Source: Ignavibacterium sp037440165 (GTDB taxonomy: Bacteria > Bacteroidota > Ignavibacteria > Ignavibacteriales > Ignavibacteriaceae). Taken from it: a stretch of DNA of 64,000 nucleotides. The notes beneath the pieces are model-generated. The model did not search any database and was not told where the DNA came from. It saw nothing but the letters and a program-made list of their open reading frames with translations. The first letter of the stretch is position 1. Each line of letters begins with the position of its first letter. This document shows, in pieces, positions 36,060 to 43,858 of the stretch. The position numbers and the translations under genes were made by a program. The stretch is from NCBI RefSeq assembly GCF_037440165.1, contig NZ_JBBIUQ010000001.1, positions 124,001 through 188,000 on the forward strand, written 5' to 3'.

Positions 36060-36584
36060 ATGGAGAAGATAACACCAAGATTTTGGTTTTTAACATTTTT
36101 AGTATTTGTCGCAGCTGCCATTAGATTAATTCCTCATCCACCAAACTTTGCACCAATTGCGGCTATGGCATTATTCGGAGGAGCGTATTTCAACAAAAAA
36201 TCTTTTGCTTTTGCTGTCCCACTTGCTGCAATGTTTCTTACAGATGCAATTATCGGATTTCATTCATCAATGTGGATAGTGTATGTGAGCTTTGCTGTGA
36301 TTGTTTTAATCGGAATGGTTTTACTCAAAAAGGTAAGTGTTAAAAATGTTATAGCTGCATCAGTTACTGCTTCATTAAGCTTTTTCATCATCACAAACTT
36401 TGGTGTTTGGGCTTTCGGAACTATGTATCCAAAAAATATCACCGGTTTGATTGAGTGTTACATTGCTGCTATTCCATTTATTCAAAACACATTGATTGGT
36501 GATTTATTCTACAGCGGAATTATGTTTGGCATTTATGAATTCATTAAATCAAAAATTCCGGTTCTTTCGGAAGCTAAAGCATAA
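36060..36584 (+). CDS. DUF6580-family membrane protein, possible ECF-type substrate-binding component
   Basis: This 174-residue protein has about five hydrophobic segments. The N-terminal signature I-P-H-P-P-N-F-A-P-I-A-A-M-A-L-F-G-G-A-Y is typical of DUF6580 proteins, which resemble ECF transporter S components. It lies about 100 nt after the BtuB-like gene in the same direction, and an intrinsic terminator follows. A role in inner-membrane uptake of cobalamin is a reasonable guess but not shown. I chose ATG 36060, which has AAAGGG 8 nt upstream, over a TTG at 36045. Confidence 0.75.
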   Translation: MEKITPRFWFLTFLVFVAAAIRLIPHPPNFAPIAAMALFGGAYFNKKSFAFAVPLAAMFLTDAIIGFHSSMWIVYVSFAVIVLIGMVLLKKVSVKNVIAASVTASLSFFIITNFGVWAFGTMYPKNITGLIECYIAAIPFIQNTLIGDLFYSGIMFGIYEFIKSKIPVLSEAKA

Positions 36585-36604
36585 TCATAATGAATAATTT
36601 TTTC

Positions 36605-36628
36605 AGCCGGCTTAATCCGGCTTTTTTT
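36605..36628 (+). terminator. Intrinsic terminator after the DUF6580 gene
   Basis: AGCCGG (36605-36610) pairs with CCGGCT (36617-36622), followed by TTTTTT. The next gene starts only 3 nt later, so its transcript must be made from read-through or a promoter inside the preceding gene. Confidence 0.8.
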
Positions 36629-36630
36629 GT

Positions 36631-37389
36631 ATGAAAAAATTCAAACCGCTGCTGATTGATTTCGATGGTGTCATAAAAATCGGTAAAGAACTGGCTAGCG
36701 ATGCAAAAAGCTTTTTCGATTTTATTGATAGCAATCATATTCCTGCCTGCATACTTAGTAATTCAACTCTTCGCACAGCGGAAATGATGGGAGATTTTTT
36801 ATCACAAAAAGGATTGGAGTTGAAGATTCCTGCTTTTACTGCTTTTGATGTTACTCTTGAATATGTAAAGCATAACTATCAAAGAGTAAAAGTTTATTGC
36901 AGAGATTATTTACTCCATTATTTCAACGGACTCATTTCTTATGAAAATCCACAAGCAGTTGTAATTGGTGATATCGGCGATAAATGGAATTTTGAAACGA
37001 TGAATCAGATTTTCAACTATGTAATAAAAGGTGCTGACATCGTTGCAATGCATAAAAATAAATTTTGGATGCCAGAGGGTAAACCAATCCTTGATACAGG
37101 AGCATTTATAACTGCAATTGAATATGCCAGTGACAAAAAGGCAATCATAATTGGCAAACCTTCTCCGCTTTATTTCAAAACAGCACTTGAGCAAATTGGA
37201 TTTTCTTCATCTGAAGAATTTTTTATGATTAGTGATGATATCGAAAATGATGTTTTAGCTGCACAGAAAATCGGTGGCAAAGGAATTTTAATGCTTGCAG
37301 AAAAATCATCAAAAGAAGATATAAAAGATGAGAAGCCAGATTATGTTTGTAAATCTTTAACAGAAGTTATAAAGATAATTTCAGACTAA
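36631..37389 (+). CDS. HAD-superfamily hydrolase, NagD-like
   Basis: This 252-residue protein has HAD motif I D10-F-D-G-V and motif II S-N-S-T (about 43-46). Motif III/IV is G-K-P-S-P-L-Y-F (about 181-188), then I-S-D-D-I-E-N-D-V (about 205-213). It is a cytoplasmic phosphatase of the NagD/class IIA group, which cleaves sugar phosphates or nucleotides, and the substrate is unknown. It runs tail-to-tail with the ATP-grasp gene, and the two overlap by 9 nt. No promoter is clear behind the terminator immediately before it. Confidence 0.85.
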   Translation: MKKFKPLLIDFDGVIKIGKELASDAKSFFDFIDSNHIPACILSNSTLRTAEMMGDFLSQKGLELKIPAFTAFDVTLEYVKHNYQRVKVYCRDYLLHYFNGLISYENPQAVVIGDIGDKWNFETMNQIFNYVIKGADIVAMHKNKFWMPEGKPILDTGAFITAIEYASDKKAIIIGKPSPLYFKTALEQIGFSSSEEFFMISDDIENDVLAAQKIGGKGILMLAEKSSKEDIKDEKPDYVCKSLTEVIKIISD

Positions 37390-38445
37390 AGTATTTTTCT
37401 TTTTTCTTCTGTAGGCAAGTTTAATAATTTTTGAAAGAGTTTGTACATAAGAAAAACCTTCAGCGTGTGCAGAACGCATAAAACCAGCACCTTCTGTAAG
37501 ATCGGGATTTGGATTAACTTCTAAAACATAAAGCTTATTATCTTTTCCCAATCTCATATCAACTCTGGCGTAATCTTTGACACCCATAATCTTAAAAGCT
37601 TTTAATGCGATTTCCTTTGCTTGTAATTCAATTTTCTTCGGAAGCCTTGCCGGACAGGTAGGAATCGTTTTATGATATGCCTCATGAAATGGATCCCACT
37701 TTGCCTGATAACTTACAATGTTGTATAAGTGTTCCGGCATCTGAGAAAAATCTATTTCACTTATTGGGAGTGCCGCTGGTTTTTCATCTCCCAATACAGC
37801 AACATTAAGTTCCCTGCCATCAATAAATTCCTCACATAAAGCTGGCTGCTTAAAATGATCAATTACAAAATCAATTCTTCGTTTAAGTGCTTTACTATCA
37901 GTGACAATTGCAGAATTTTCTATACCTACACTTGCATCTTCAAAAGCAGGTTTAACAATTATTGGATATTTTAGATTGTGTTTGTAAGATTTCTGAATTT
38001 TATCGAAGTAAATAAAATGAGGAGTTAATATTCCGGCTGATAATAAAATTCTTTTTGCAAGTTGTTTGTTCTGACAGTTTGCTAATGCCATCGGAGGTGC
38101 ACCAGTATATGCAACTCCCAATAGTTCATAAAGACTTACAACATTCATTTCCAGATAAGGTTTATCTTTAAAAATCTCTACAAAATTGAACACCACATCG
38201 GGTTGATTATTCTTATAGTCTGAAATAAAATTGAAAATATTGTCTTTTATATTTAATGTGTATGAATTAAATCCGGCTTTATTTAATCGGGTGGACATTA
38301 TTTCATACTCTTCCATTGGGGTGATTTTCTCTACCTCAAAATAAGGCACAAAATCTATCGTTTCCTCTTTTTTTGAAGGAATTTTGTACATCTCCGGATG
38401 AGGTTCATTGTAAACTATGGCGACTTTAAGATTTTTTTCTTTCAT
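37381..38445 (-). CDS. ATP-grasp ligase, D-Ala-D-Ala-ligase-like
   Basis: This 354-residue protein has the D-Ala-D-Ala-ligase-type layout. An N-terminal domain with V-A-I-V-Y-N-E-P comes first. The ATP-grasp part has Y-P-I-I-V-K-P-A (lysine for ATP) and C-E-E-F-I-D-G-R-E-L. A C-terminal site follows with Y-A-R-V-D-M-R and L-E-V-N-P-N-P-D. It would ligate a carboxylate to an amine using ATP. The N-terminal region F-N-F-V-E replaces the usual Ddl H-G-x-x-G-E-D-G motif, so D-Ala is doubtful as a substrate. ATG 38445 is chosen because the longer frame adds 21 unrelated residues. It is divergent from a C39-like peptidase gene. Confidence 0.85.
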   Translation of the reverse strand: MKEKNLKVAIVYNEPHPEMYKIPSKKEETIDFVPYFEVEKITPMEEYEIMSTRLNKAGFNSYTLNIKDNIFNFISDYKNNQPDVVFNFVEIFKDKPYLEMNVVSLYELLGVAYTGAPPMALANCQNKQLAKRILLSAGILTPHFIYFDKIQKSYKHNLKYPIIVKPAFEDASVGIENSAIVTDSKALKRRIDFVIDHFKQPALCEEFIDGRELNVAVLGDEKPAALPISEIDFSQMPEHLYNIVSYQAKWDPFHEAYHKTIPTCPARLPKKIELQAKEIALKAFKIMGVKDYARVDMRLGKDNKLYVLEVNPNPDLTEGAGFMRSAHAEGFSYVQTLSKIIKLAYRRKKKNTLV

Positions 38446-38528
38446 ATTACAAAAATACCTATCTGAACTTGCATAAAAAACAAATTGATTATTTATGTTT
38501 GCATGCAATTTTTATCTGACAGAAGAAA

Positions 38529-39365
38529 ATGAGTTTCTATCCCCAACCTTATAAGTACCAATGCGGACCGTTTGCATTGAAATATGCACTCGTAATGCTT
38601 GGCAGATTTGAAAGTGAAAATCAGATTGCAGTTAAAGCCGGAAGTACCTGGTGGTATGGCACTGATGAAATCGGACTTGCAAAAGCTGCTAAGTTTTATG
38701 GCTGTAAAATGAAATACTTCCGAAGGGAAAAACCTAAAGATGCTATCAAAGCATTGGTCGAACAAATCAAGAAAGGTTACCCTTGCATTTTGAGTGTTGA
38801 CAATTGGGAACACTGGCTCACAGTTGTGAATTATCAGCATAGAAAATTTATTGTTACCGATAGTTCACTTGATAAAGTAATTACTATCTATACTCCAAAT
38901 CAATTATTAAAAAGATGGAAGTATTATGATGAAGATGCTGATGATGTCAGTTATGATGGATACGCGATTATTCCCCAATACAAAGTAACAACCAAAGCTA
39001 ATTTCTCTCTCGAAGCTGCGCGCTTTGTAATGGATTCCCGAAACCAGGAACTTTCCAAAAAATGGGATAAATATTTTAATGACCTAATTTCTATCTGTCA
39101 TCCAAGACATGCGAATACAACTCATCTGATTTCATTCAAAGATTTTTTAAGAAGATTTGAAAAGCTGCTAATCAAACAGGTAGCTTATTGGCACGGTTCG
39201 CCATCTTTGCGTGAGTTAAAAAAAATACTGAACAATTTTCAGTTTATGGCTGAAGTATATGATCTGGTTATTCACGCTGATGAACAAAAGAAAGCACTGA
39301 TTGATCTTGCATCAATACTTATGATGTATGCTTGTGGTAAATACGGTATGGATGAGATTTACTAA
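38529..39365 (+). CDS. C39-like cysteine peptidase domain protein
   Basis: The N-terminal 160 residues resemble peptidase C39-like/papain-like domains. C12 lies in Y-Q-C-G-P-F-A-L-K-Y-A-L, a histidine in D-N-W-E-H-W-L-T-V-V (about 98), and an aspartate after it in V-T-D-S-S. These three form a plausible catalytic triad. A helical C-terminal half (about 165-278) is of unknown type. There is no signal peptide, so it is cytoplasmic. The start lies 84 nt from the divergent ATP-grasp gene, and the pair looks functionally linked. This could be peptide tailoring or cleavage of a ligase product, which is inference. Confidence 0.78.
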   Translation: MSFYPQPYKYQCGPFALKYALVMLGRFESENQIAVKAGSTWWYGTDEIGLAKAAKFYGCKMKYFRREKPKDAIKALVEQIKKGYPCILSVDNWEHWLTVVNYQHRKFIVTDSSLDKVITIYTPNQLLKRWKYYDEDADDVSYDGYAIIPQYKVTTKANFSLEAARFVMDSRNQELSKKWDKYFNDLISICHPRHANTTHLISFKDFLRRFEKLLIKQVAYWHGSPSLRELKKILNNFQFMAEVYDLVIHADEQKKALIDLASILMMYACGKYGMDEIY

Positions 39366-39433
39366 AAAGAGTAAGAGTGAGATTTAGAGAAAGAGTAAGA
39401 GAACGATAAGAGTAATTTCATAGGAGAAGAGTT

Positions 39434-39991
39434 ATGAAACGAAATCCAATTATTTTGAAAAAAGAATATACAGCGCTTTTAATTATTGACCTGCAGGAAA
39501 AAATTCTTCCAGTAATTCGTAATATTGACAGTGTTTTGGACAATACTATTAAACTGATAAAAGGATTCAAAACACTAAATCTTCCTATTTACTTCACAGA
39601 GCAATATCCAAAGGGACTTGGACCAACTTCACAAAAAATTCTGTCAGAACTTCAGGGATACGACGCCATACAGAAAATGAGTTTCAGTTGTTTTGGAGCT
39701 GAAGAATTATTCAACGAGCTTAAAAGTAAAAAACTTCATCAGATAGTTATTACAGGAGTTGAATCTCACGTCTGTGTTCAGCAAACTGTGCTAGATTTAC
39801 TCGCAAATGATTTCCAGGTGAATGTTGCGGCAGATGCTGTTTCATCCCGAAGAGAATTTGATTTACTAATTGCTCTTGACAGAATGAGAACTCTTGGAGC
39901 AGAAATTACGATTGCAGAATCAATCTTATTCGAGTTATTAGAGGTTTGTGGTACTCCTGAATTTAAGGAAATTTCGAAAATTGTAAAGTAA
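39434..39991 (+). CDS. Isochorismatase-family cysteine hydrolase
   Basis: This 185-residue protein has the catalytic triad of the isochorismatase-like fold. Aspartate lies in L-I-I-D-L-Q-E (about 19), lysine in I-Q-K-M-S-F-S-C-F (about 79), and cysteine in V-E-S-H-V-C-V-Q-Q (about 113). Family members hydrolyse amides or esters such as nicotinamide-like substrates, but the substrate is unclear. A GGAGAAGAG ribosome site lies just before the ATG. The 69-nt gap before it has three copies of an AGAGTAAGAG-like motif. Confidence 0.9.
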   Translation: MKRNPIILKKEYTALLIIDLQEKILPVIRNIDSVLDNTIKLIKGFKTLNLPIYFTEQYPKGLGPTSQKILSELQGYDAIQKMSFSCFGAEELFNELKSKKLHQIVITGVESHVCVQQTVLDLLANDFQVNVAADAVSSRREFDLLIALDRMRTLGAEITIAESILFELLEVCGTPEFKEISKIVK

Positions 39992-40000
39992 AAGAAATTA

Positions 40001-40053
40001 AAAAGCCCGCCCCAACAAATTCAAGAAACTTGAATTTCTTTGAACGGGCTTTA
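40001..40053 (+). terminator. Terminator-like hairpin after the isochorismatase gene with nested stem
   Basis: AAAAGCCCG (40001-40009) pairs with CGGGCTTT (40045-40052). Inside lies a second stem, AAATTCAAG with CTTGAATTT (about 40018-40037). The tail TTAAC is weak, so it may also be a dispersed palindrome. Confidence 0.55.
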
Positions 40054-40097
40054 ACTAACCAATTATTCAGGTAGGATCTTTTTTACATAAAGTTATT

Positions 40098-40141
40098 CAG
40101 CCCTCAACATATTCCCTCCACAAAATTTTAATTGAGGGCTG
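40098..40141 (-). terminator. 10-bp inverted repeat downstream of the small membrane ORFs
   Basis: CAGCCCTCAA (40098-40107) and TTGAGGGCTG (40132-40141) are perfect inverted repeats with a 24-nt spacer. It lies 21 nt past the last small ORF. No strong T tract follows, so termination is uncertain. Confidence 0.4.
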
Positions 40142-40162
40142 AGAGAATACATTCATATTCAC

Positions 40163-40291
40163 TTACATAAAAAGAATGACCAATATCAAAAGTGTCATTA
40201 AAAGAACTATTAAAAAAATCAACAGGTTAATTTTTTTTAATTCATCTTTTCTTTTTTGCTGATCTGTAGCTCCGGAACTATTATCTTTCAT
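40163..40291 (-). CDS. Small membrane protein, 42 aa (third of three tiny ORFs)
   Basis: A 42-residue ORF on the minus strand starts M-K-D-N-S-S-G-A-T-D and ends directly after one hydrophobic helix (about 23-42, last residues L-F-M-stop). The N-terminus is charged and polar (Q-Q-K-R-K-D-E-L-K-K), which predicts the N-terminus inside. AAGAAAA lies before the ATG as a weak ribosome site. It is the last of three single-helix ORFs in one line behind a predicted regulated promoter, which supports its being real. No family is recognised. Confidence 0.5.
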   Translation of the reverse strand: MKDNSSGATDQQKRKDELKKINLLIFLIVLLMTLLILVILFM

Positions 40292-40361
40292 AAAAATTTT
40301 TTCTTAAAAAATCTTAATAATCTGAAGAACAATTCTGATATTATTTTCTTCCAACATTTGA

Positions 40362-40439
40362 CTACATAAGAATAATAGCAATCAGAAGTATTAACGTATA
40401 CAGCAGTTTAAGCCAAATTCTCCAAAAAAATTTCTTCAT
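40362..40439 (-). CDS. Small membrane protein, 25 aa (second of three tiny ORFs)
   Basis: The ORF encodes 25 residues, M-K-K-F-F-W-R-I-W-L-K then a hydrophobic helix ending I-I-L-M-stop. It starts 7 nt after the stop of the 36-residue ORF, so the two are likely coupled. Basic and aromatic residues precede one predicted membrane helix. It is too short for sequence-based proof. A further 17-residue frame that begins right after its stop is not counted. Confidence 0.42.
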   Translation of the reverse strand: MKKFFWRIWLKLLYTLILLIAIILM

Positions 40440-40446
40440 TAATGTT

Positions 40447-40557
40447 TCATATCAGAATAAGTAACAGAATTAAAAATAAGAAAGTAAAGCCAAGTAAAAT
40501 CAGAAAAACATCAGTAATTATTACTGCTACTTTTTCTGATCTTAAATAGATTCTCAT
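40447..40557 (-). CDS. Small membrane protein, 36 aa (first of three tiny ORFs)
   Basis: The ORF encodes 36 residues, M-R-I-Y-L-R-S-E-K-V-A-V and then one long hydrophobic helix (about 11-36). The ATG is preceded by GAGGG about 5 nt upstream. It is first in a line of three tiny ORFs and lies 28 nt downstream of a TATTTTTG -7 box that shares a regulatory module with two large T9SS genes. Function unknown. Confidence 0.52.
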   Translation of the reverse strand: MRIYLRSEKVAVIITDVFLILLGFTFLFLILLLILI

Positions 40558-40584
40558 TTTGCCCTCATTAAATAATATCTATTG

Positions 40585-40651
40585 CAAAAATAATTTTATA
40601 ATTCCTGTAGTTCTGTCGATTTTGTTTCAAAGTTTAGCTTATTTGTGTCGA
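40585..40651 (-). promoter_or_regulatory. Predicted activator-dependent promoter of the small membrane ORFs (module copy 3)
   Basis: Half-sites TGTCGATTTTGTTTCAA at 40614 and TAGCTTATTTGTGTCGA at 40635 start 21 bp apart (plus-strand reading). Towards the small ORFs, exactly 21 nt from the first half-site, is the -7 box TATTTTTG (40585-40592, minus strand). No TTG is present at -33. The same layout occurs at 48139-48207 and 51711-51776. Confidence 0.6.
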
Positions 40652-40690
40652 TCCGCTAATTAATTCAAATCTGAACAAATAAATAAACAA

Positions 40691-41239
40691 CTATTGTTTC
40701 AATCTATTAGATATCGAAGGGGAATTATTTCCCTTTCCAATCGATTGAATATCAGCAAGTCTTTGTACCGAAAAATTACCACTCACATTCACAGACGATC
40801 CATTTGAATCCTGCAACTGACCTGTAAATGTTCCGGAAATATAACTTCCAACATTTCCATACGCAGTAATGTTTGTGCTTCCATTTAATGGACTATAAAT
40901 CAATGTTCCAGATGCGCCGTATTGAATTAAAATTGCTCCTAGATCATTGTTTACATCCCAATTTTGATTTCCTGTTGCCTTTCCAGTAAAAATCATTGTG
41001 AACATAAGCGTATCACCAGCTTCCACTTTTGTAAATTGTATATAAGAGACATTTTCATTTACAGCATATCCTCCAATACCTTGGTTAAAAGTAATCTGCT
41101 GTGTTCCTATAGTGAGTTTGAGTTCTGTAGTTTGACTTCCGCCGGGTGCAACCGGATTATCAGACTTCTTTGAACAAGAAATCATTCCCATTATTCCAAC
41201 GAGAATTATTACAACGAACTGAATATTGTGTGTTTTCAT
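40691..41239 (-). CDS. Lipoprotein of unknown function
   Basis: This 182-residue protein has a lipoprotein signal with lipobox M-I-S-C at Cys22, followed by a lysine-rich linker. The rest is beta-rich with a G-T-F-T-G-Q-L-Q-D-S-N-G segment, similar in style to small secreted beta-sandwich lipoproteins of Bacteroidota. No catalytic motif is seen. It lies 56 nt downstream of the Ycf48-like T9SS gene on the same strand. No named family is recognised. Confidence 0.8.
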   Translation of the reverse strand: MKTHNIQFVVIILVGIMGMISCSKKSDNPVAPGGSQTTELKLTIGTQQITFNQGIGGYAVNENVSYIQFTKVEAGDTLMFTMIFTGKATGNQNWDVNNDLGAILIQYGASGTLIYSPLNGSTNITAYGNVGSYISGTFTGQLQDSNGSSVNVSGNFSVQRLADIQSIGKGNNSPSISNRLKQ

Positions 41240-41295
41240 TTTTTGTTCCTTCTTTAGTTAATAATTAAATATTTAAAATGACCTTGATAATTTAT

Positions 41296-43698
41296 TTATC
41301 TAATTAAAATCATCTTCTTCGTTTCAACAAATGAACCTGCTGTTAGTTTATAAAAGTACACACCACTCGAAAGATTCTGACCTCCGTCAGAATGACTATT
41401 GAACTCAACTTCATATACTCCTGCTGGTTTTTCTTCGTTTACCAATGTTGCTACTTCGTTACCGAGTATATCGTAAACTTTTAATGTTGTAGAGACGATC
41501 CGGCGGGTCGTCTCTACATTAGGAATTGAGAATCTGATTTTTGTGCCTGGATTAAATGGGTTTGGGTAGTTCTGATAAAGTTGAAATTTATCCGGTACTT
41601 CGATATTGATATTTACGATTTCTGAATAAGTGTAAGAACCATCAAAATCAATTTGCTTTAAGCGGTACTGATAAAACCCTGGTAGTAAATTTTTATCTTC
41701 GAAAAAATAATTATGCGGCTCTGTGGTTGTTCCATTACCTTTTACAAATCCAAGCAATTTCCAATTATTGTTTTCTGTATCACTCTTCCTTTGAATTTCA
41801 AATCCAGAGTTATTTAATTCAGTTGCAGTTGACCATTCAAGTGTAACAATATTTTCCAGGACATTCGCTCTAAATGAAGACAGCTCAACCGGAATACCTC
41901 CACTTATAGTTTTAAGAATAGTTCCTTTACCACCAACAACAAAAAATGTAGAGGTATCAACTATGTTTACATTAAAAAGTAAATTATCCGTGCCACTAAA
42001 CTGCTCATCCCAATTTAAACCAGCATCAGATGATATAAATATTTTGCCGTTATCGCCAACAGCAATTGCATTTAGAATAGAAACAAATTTTACACTATTA
42101 AAATTTCTGAACTGACCACCAGATAGAGAATCCCAGCTTACACCACCATTAGTTGTCCTTAAAATCAGTGCACCGTCGCCCACAGCCAGTCCAAGATTAT
42201 TATCCCAGAAATCCATTCCCCTCAGCCAGGTAGTAGTGCCCGTGTTTAATGTGTTCCAGCTGCTACCACCATTCGTTGTTTTAAGAATTATTCCAGCAGA
42301 GCCGCAAACGAAACCGGTATCAGCATTAAGAAAGTCAATATCAAATAAGAAAATTGAATTTGTAATTCCAGAGTTTGCAAAATTCCAGTTTAGTCCGCCA
42401 TTTGTACTTTTAATAACAGTACCCCAAAAACCAACTGCATAACCAGTATTATTATTAACGAATTTTAATTTAAGAAGATCATTAGAATTTAACCCAGAAT
42501 AAGAATTCCAGGTTTCGCCTCCATCTGAAGTGATATGGTAAATTCCAAAACTTCCAACAGCAACTGCTTCGTTAGAATTGAATATGTGAATATCAGTAAT
42601 TCCTGGATTAGCTATTAAGTTAAGAGTCTTTTCGTTCCAGCTGATTCCGCCATTTGTAGTTTTTAAAATTGTTTTATTAAAACCGACTGCAAAACCAAAT
42701 TGCGGGTTAAGAAAATGTGTTGAATATAAAAAGTTATTATTTCCGATTGTGGCTTTAAACCAGTTTAATCCCCCATCTGTTGTTTTATAAATTATTCCGC
42801 CTGAGCAAATAATAAATCCAGTATTCGCATCATTAAAAACTCCTTTAAGAAAGTCTATTCCAGTAGCTGAGCTAAATGAAATGTTTGACCAGTTGTTTCC
42901 GCCATCAGTAGTTTTTAGAAGTGTTCTGTCGTATCCAACTGCAAAACCAGTTAATGAGTCTCTAAAGAAAATTCCCAAAAGCCCATTAACTCCCGGGCCG
43001 ATAGTGTTTGTCCAGTTTGCTCCTCCATCAGTAGTTTTATAAATCAACCCTGAACTCAAATAGCCACCAACAGCAAATCCAGATTGAGATGAAATAAATC
43101 TAATATCTCTTAAATCAGCGGTAGTTCCCAGAAAAACACTGAACCAATTTGCACCAGCATTGGTTGTTCTTAATAAAGTGCCTGCATCACCACAGATAAA
43201 ACCATTATTCGAATCAATGAAGAATACTTTTTTGTTATTGTAATAAAAACTCTGACTACTCCAGTTTATTCCTCCGTTCGTTGTTTTTAATACTAATCCC
43301 CAGTCACCTACTGCATATCCATAATTTTCATCAATAAAGAAAATATCCGAAAGGTTTGTATCAACATTGGTAGTCTGAGTTACCCAGCTATTTCCTCCGT
43401 TTGTTGTTTTTATGATTAGTCCATTATTTCCAGCACCATAACCAGTATTCTGATTTACAAAATAAACTGAAGATAGTTTTTTCGGACGGAATGGTTGAAG
43501 AAATTGCCAGGTGTTTCCACCATCACCAGATTTAAGCATTGTTCCATAATTGCCAAAGATAAATGCATTGTTTTGATCAGCAAATGAAATTGAATTTAAA
43601 TCATTTCCTTGGGGTAATGGATTTGACCAAAACCAGGCAGGTGTTTGTGAAAAAGATTTTATTGCAATTAGAAAGACTAATAAAAGGATATTTTTCAT
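41296..43698 (-). CDS. Ycf48/BNR-repeat surface protein with T9SS sorting domain
   Basis: This 800-residue protein has a signal peptide (1-17). About a dozen repeats of the type G-x-A-V-G-x-x-G-x-I-L-K-T-T-N-G-G-x-x-W form a propeller like Ycf48/BNR proteins. A linker region at about 600-700 (V-E-L-S-S-F-R-A, F-E-I-Q-R-K) precedes the T9SS type A sorting domain (Y-Q-N-Y-P-N-P-F-N-P). Within that domain a palindromic insert encodes N-V-E-T-T-R-R-I-V-S-T-T (nucleotides 41488-41518). The protein would be surface-exposed; ligand unknown. It follows the 775-residue gene after 160 nt containing a hairpin. Confidence 0.85.
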   Translation of the reverse strand: MKNILLLVFLIAIKSFSQTPAWFWSNPLPQGNDLNSISFADQNNAFIFGNYGTMLKSGDGGNTWQFLQPFRPKKLSSVYFVNQNTGYGAGNNGLIIKTTNGGNSWVTQTTNVDTNLSDIFFIDENYGYAVGDWGLVLKTTNGGINWSSQSFYYNNKKVFFIDSNNGFICGDAGTLLRTTNAGANWFSVFLGTTADLRDIRFISSQSGFAVGGYLSSGLIYKTTDGGANWTNTIGPGVNGLLGIFFRDSLTGFAVGYDRTLLKTTDGGNNWSNISFSSATGIDFLKGVFNDANTGFIICSGGIIYKTTDGGLNWFKATIGNNNFLYSTHFLNPQFGFAVGFNKTILKTTNGGISWNEKTLNLIANPGITDIHIFNSNEAVAVGSFGIYHITSDGGETWNSYSGLNSNDLLKLKFVNNNTGYAVGFWGTVIKSTNGGLNWNFANSGITNSIFLFDIDFLNADTGFVCGSAGIILKTTNGGSSWNTLNTGTTTWLRGMDFWDNNLGLAVGDGALILRTTNGGVSWDSLSGGQFRNFNSVKFVSILNAIAVGDNGKIFISSDAGLNWDEQFSGTDNLLFNVNIVDTSTFFVVGGKGTILKTISGGIPVELSSFRANVLENIVTLEWSTATELNNSGFEIQRKSDTENNNWKLLGFVKGNGTTTEPHNYFFEDKNLLPGFYQYRLKQIDFDGSYTYSEIVNINIEVPDKFQLYQNYPNPFNPGTKIRFSIPNVETTRRIVSTTLKVYDILGNEVATLVNEEKPAGVYEVEFNSHSDGGQNLSSGVYFYKLTAGSFVETKKMILIR
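41488..41518. repeat. Palindromic mini-element inside a T9SS sorting-domain coding sequence
   Basis: TGTAGAGACGA (41488-41498) and TCGTCTCTACA (41508-41518) form a perfect 11-bp inverted repeat with a 9-nt loop. It is translated in frame as part of a loop. It resembles the short dispersed GTAGAGACG palindromes known in many genomes. Confidence 0.75.
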
Positions 43699-43726
43699 TA
43701 TGATTCCTCTGAGATTTTATATTAAG

Positions 43727-43748
43727 CCGCGGGAATTTTTTCCTGCGG
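43727..43748 (-). terminator. Hairpin between two T9SS genes, probable terminator
   Basis: CCGCGGGAA (43727-43735) and TTCCTGCGG (43740-43748) pair with one G-T wobble and a 4-nt loop. It is downstream of the LamG protein gene and 29 nt upstream of the next start. The T tract is weak. Confidence 0.45.
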
Positions 43749-43858
43749 TGTTTTAATTTATAAATCTGATTGTAATTCTAACTTTGAAGTTTGTTAACCT
43801 GAAACTGCTCACAATTTAGTGGTAACAGCAATATCAAAGCTGAATACACTTAATCATT

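Noticed and set aside
39366..39433. AGAGTAAGAG-like repeats before the isochorismatase gene as a regulatory array.
   Set aside because: Only about three imperfect purine-rich copies directly upstream of the ribosome site; low complexity explains them.
40292..40361. A 17-residue frame (M-L-E-E-N-N-I-R-I-V) between the second and third tiny ORFs.
   Set aside because: No hydrophobic helix, no ribosome site and very short; likely chance.
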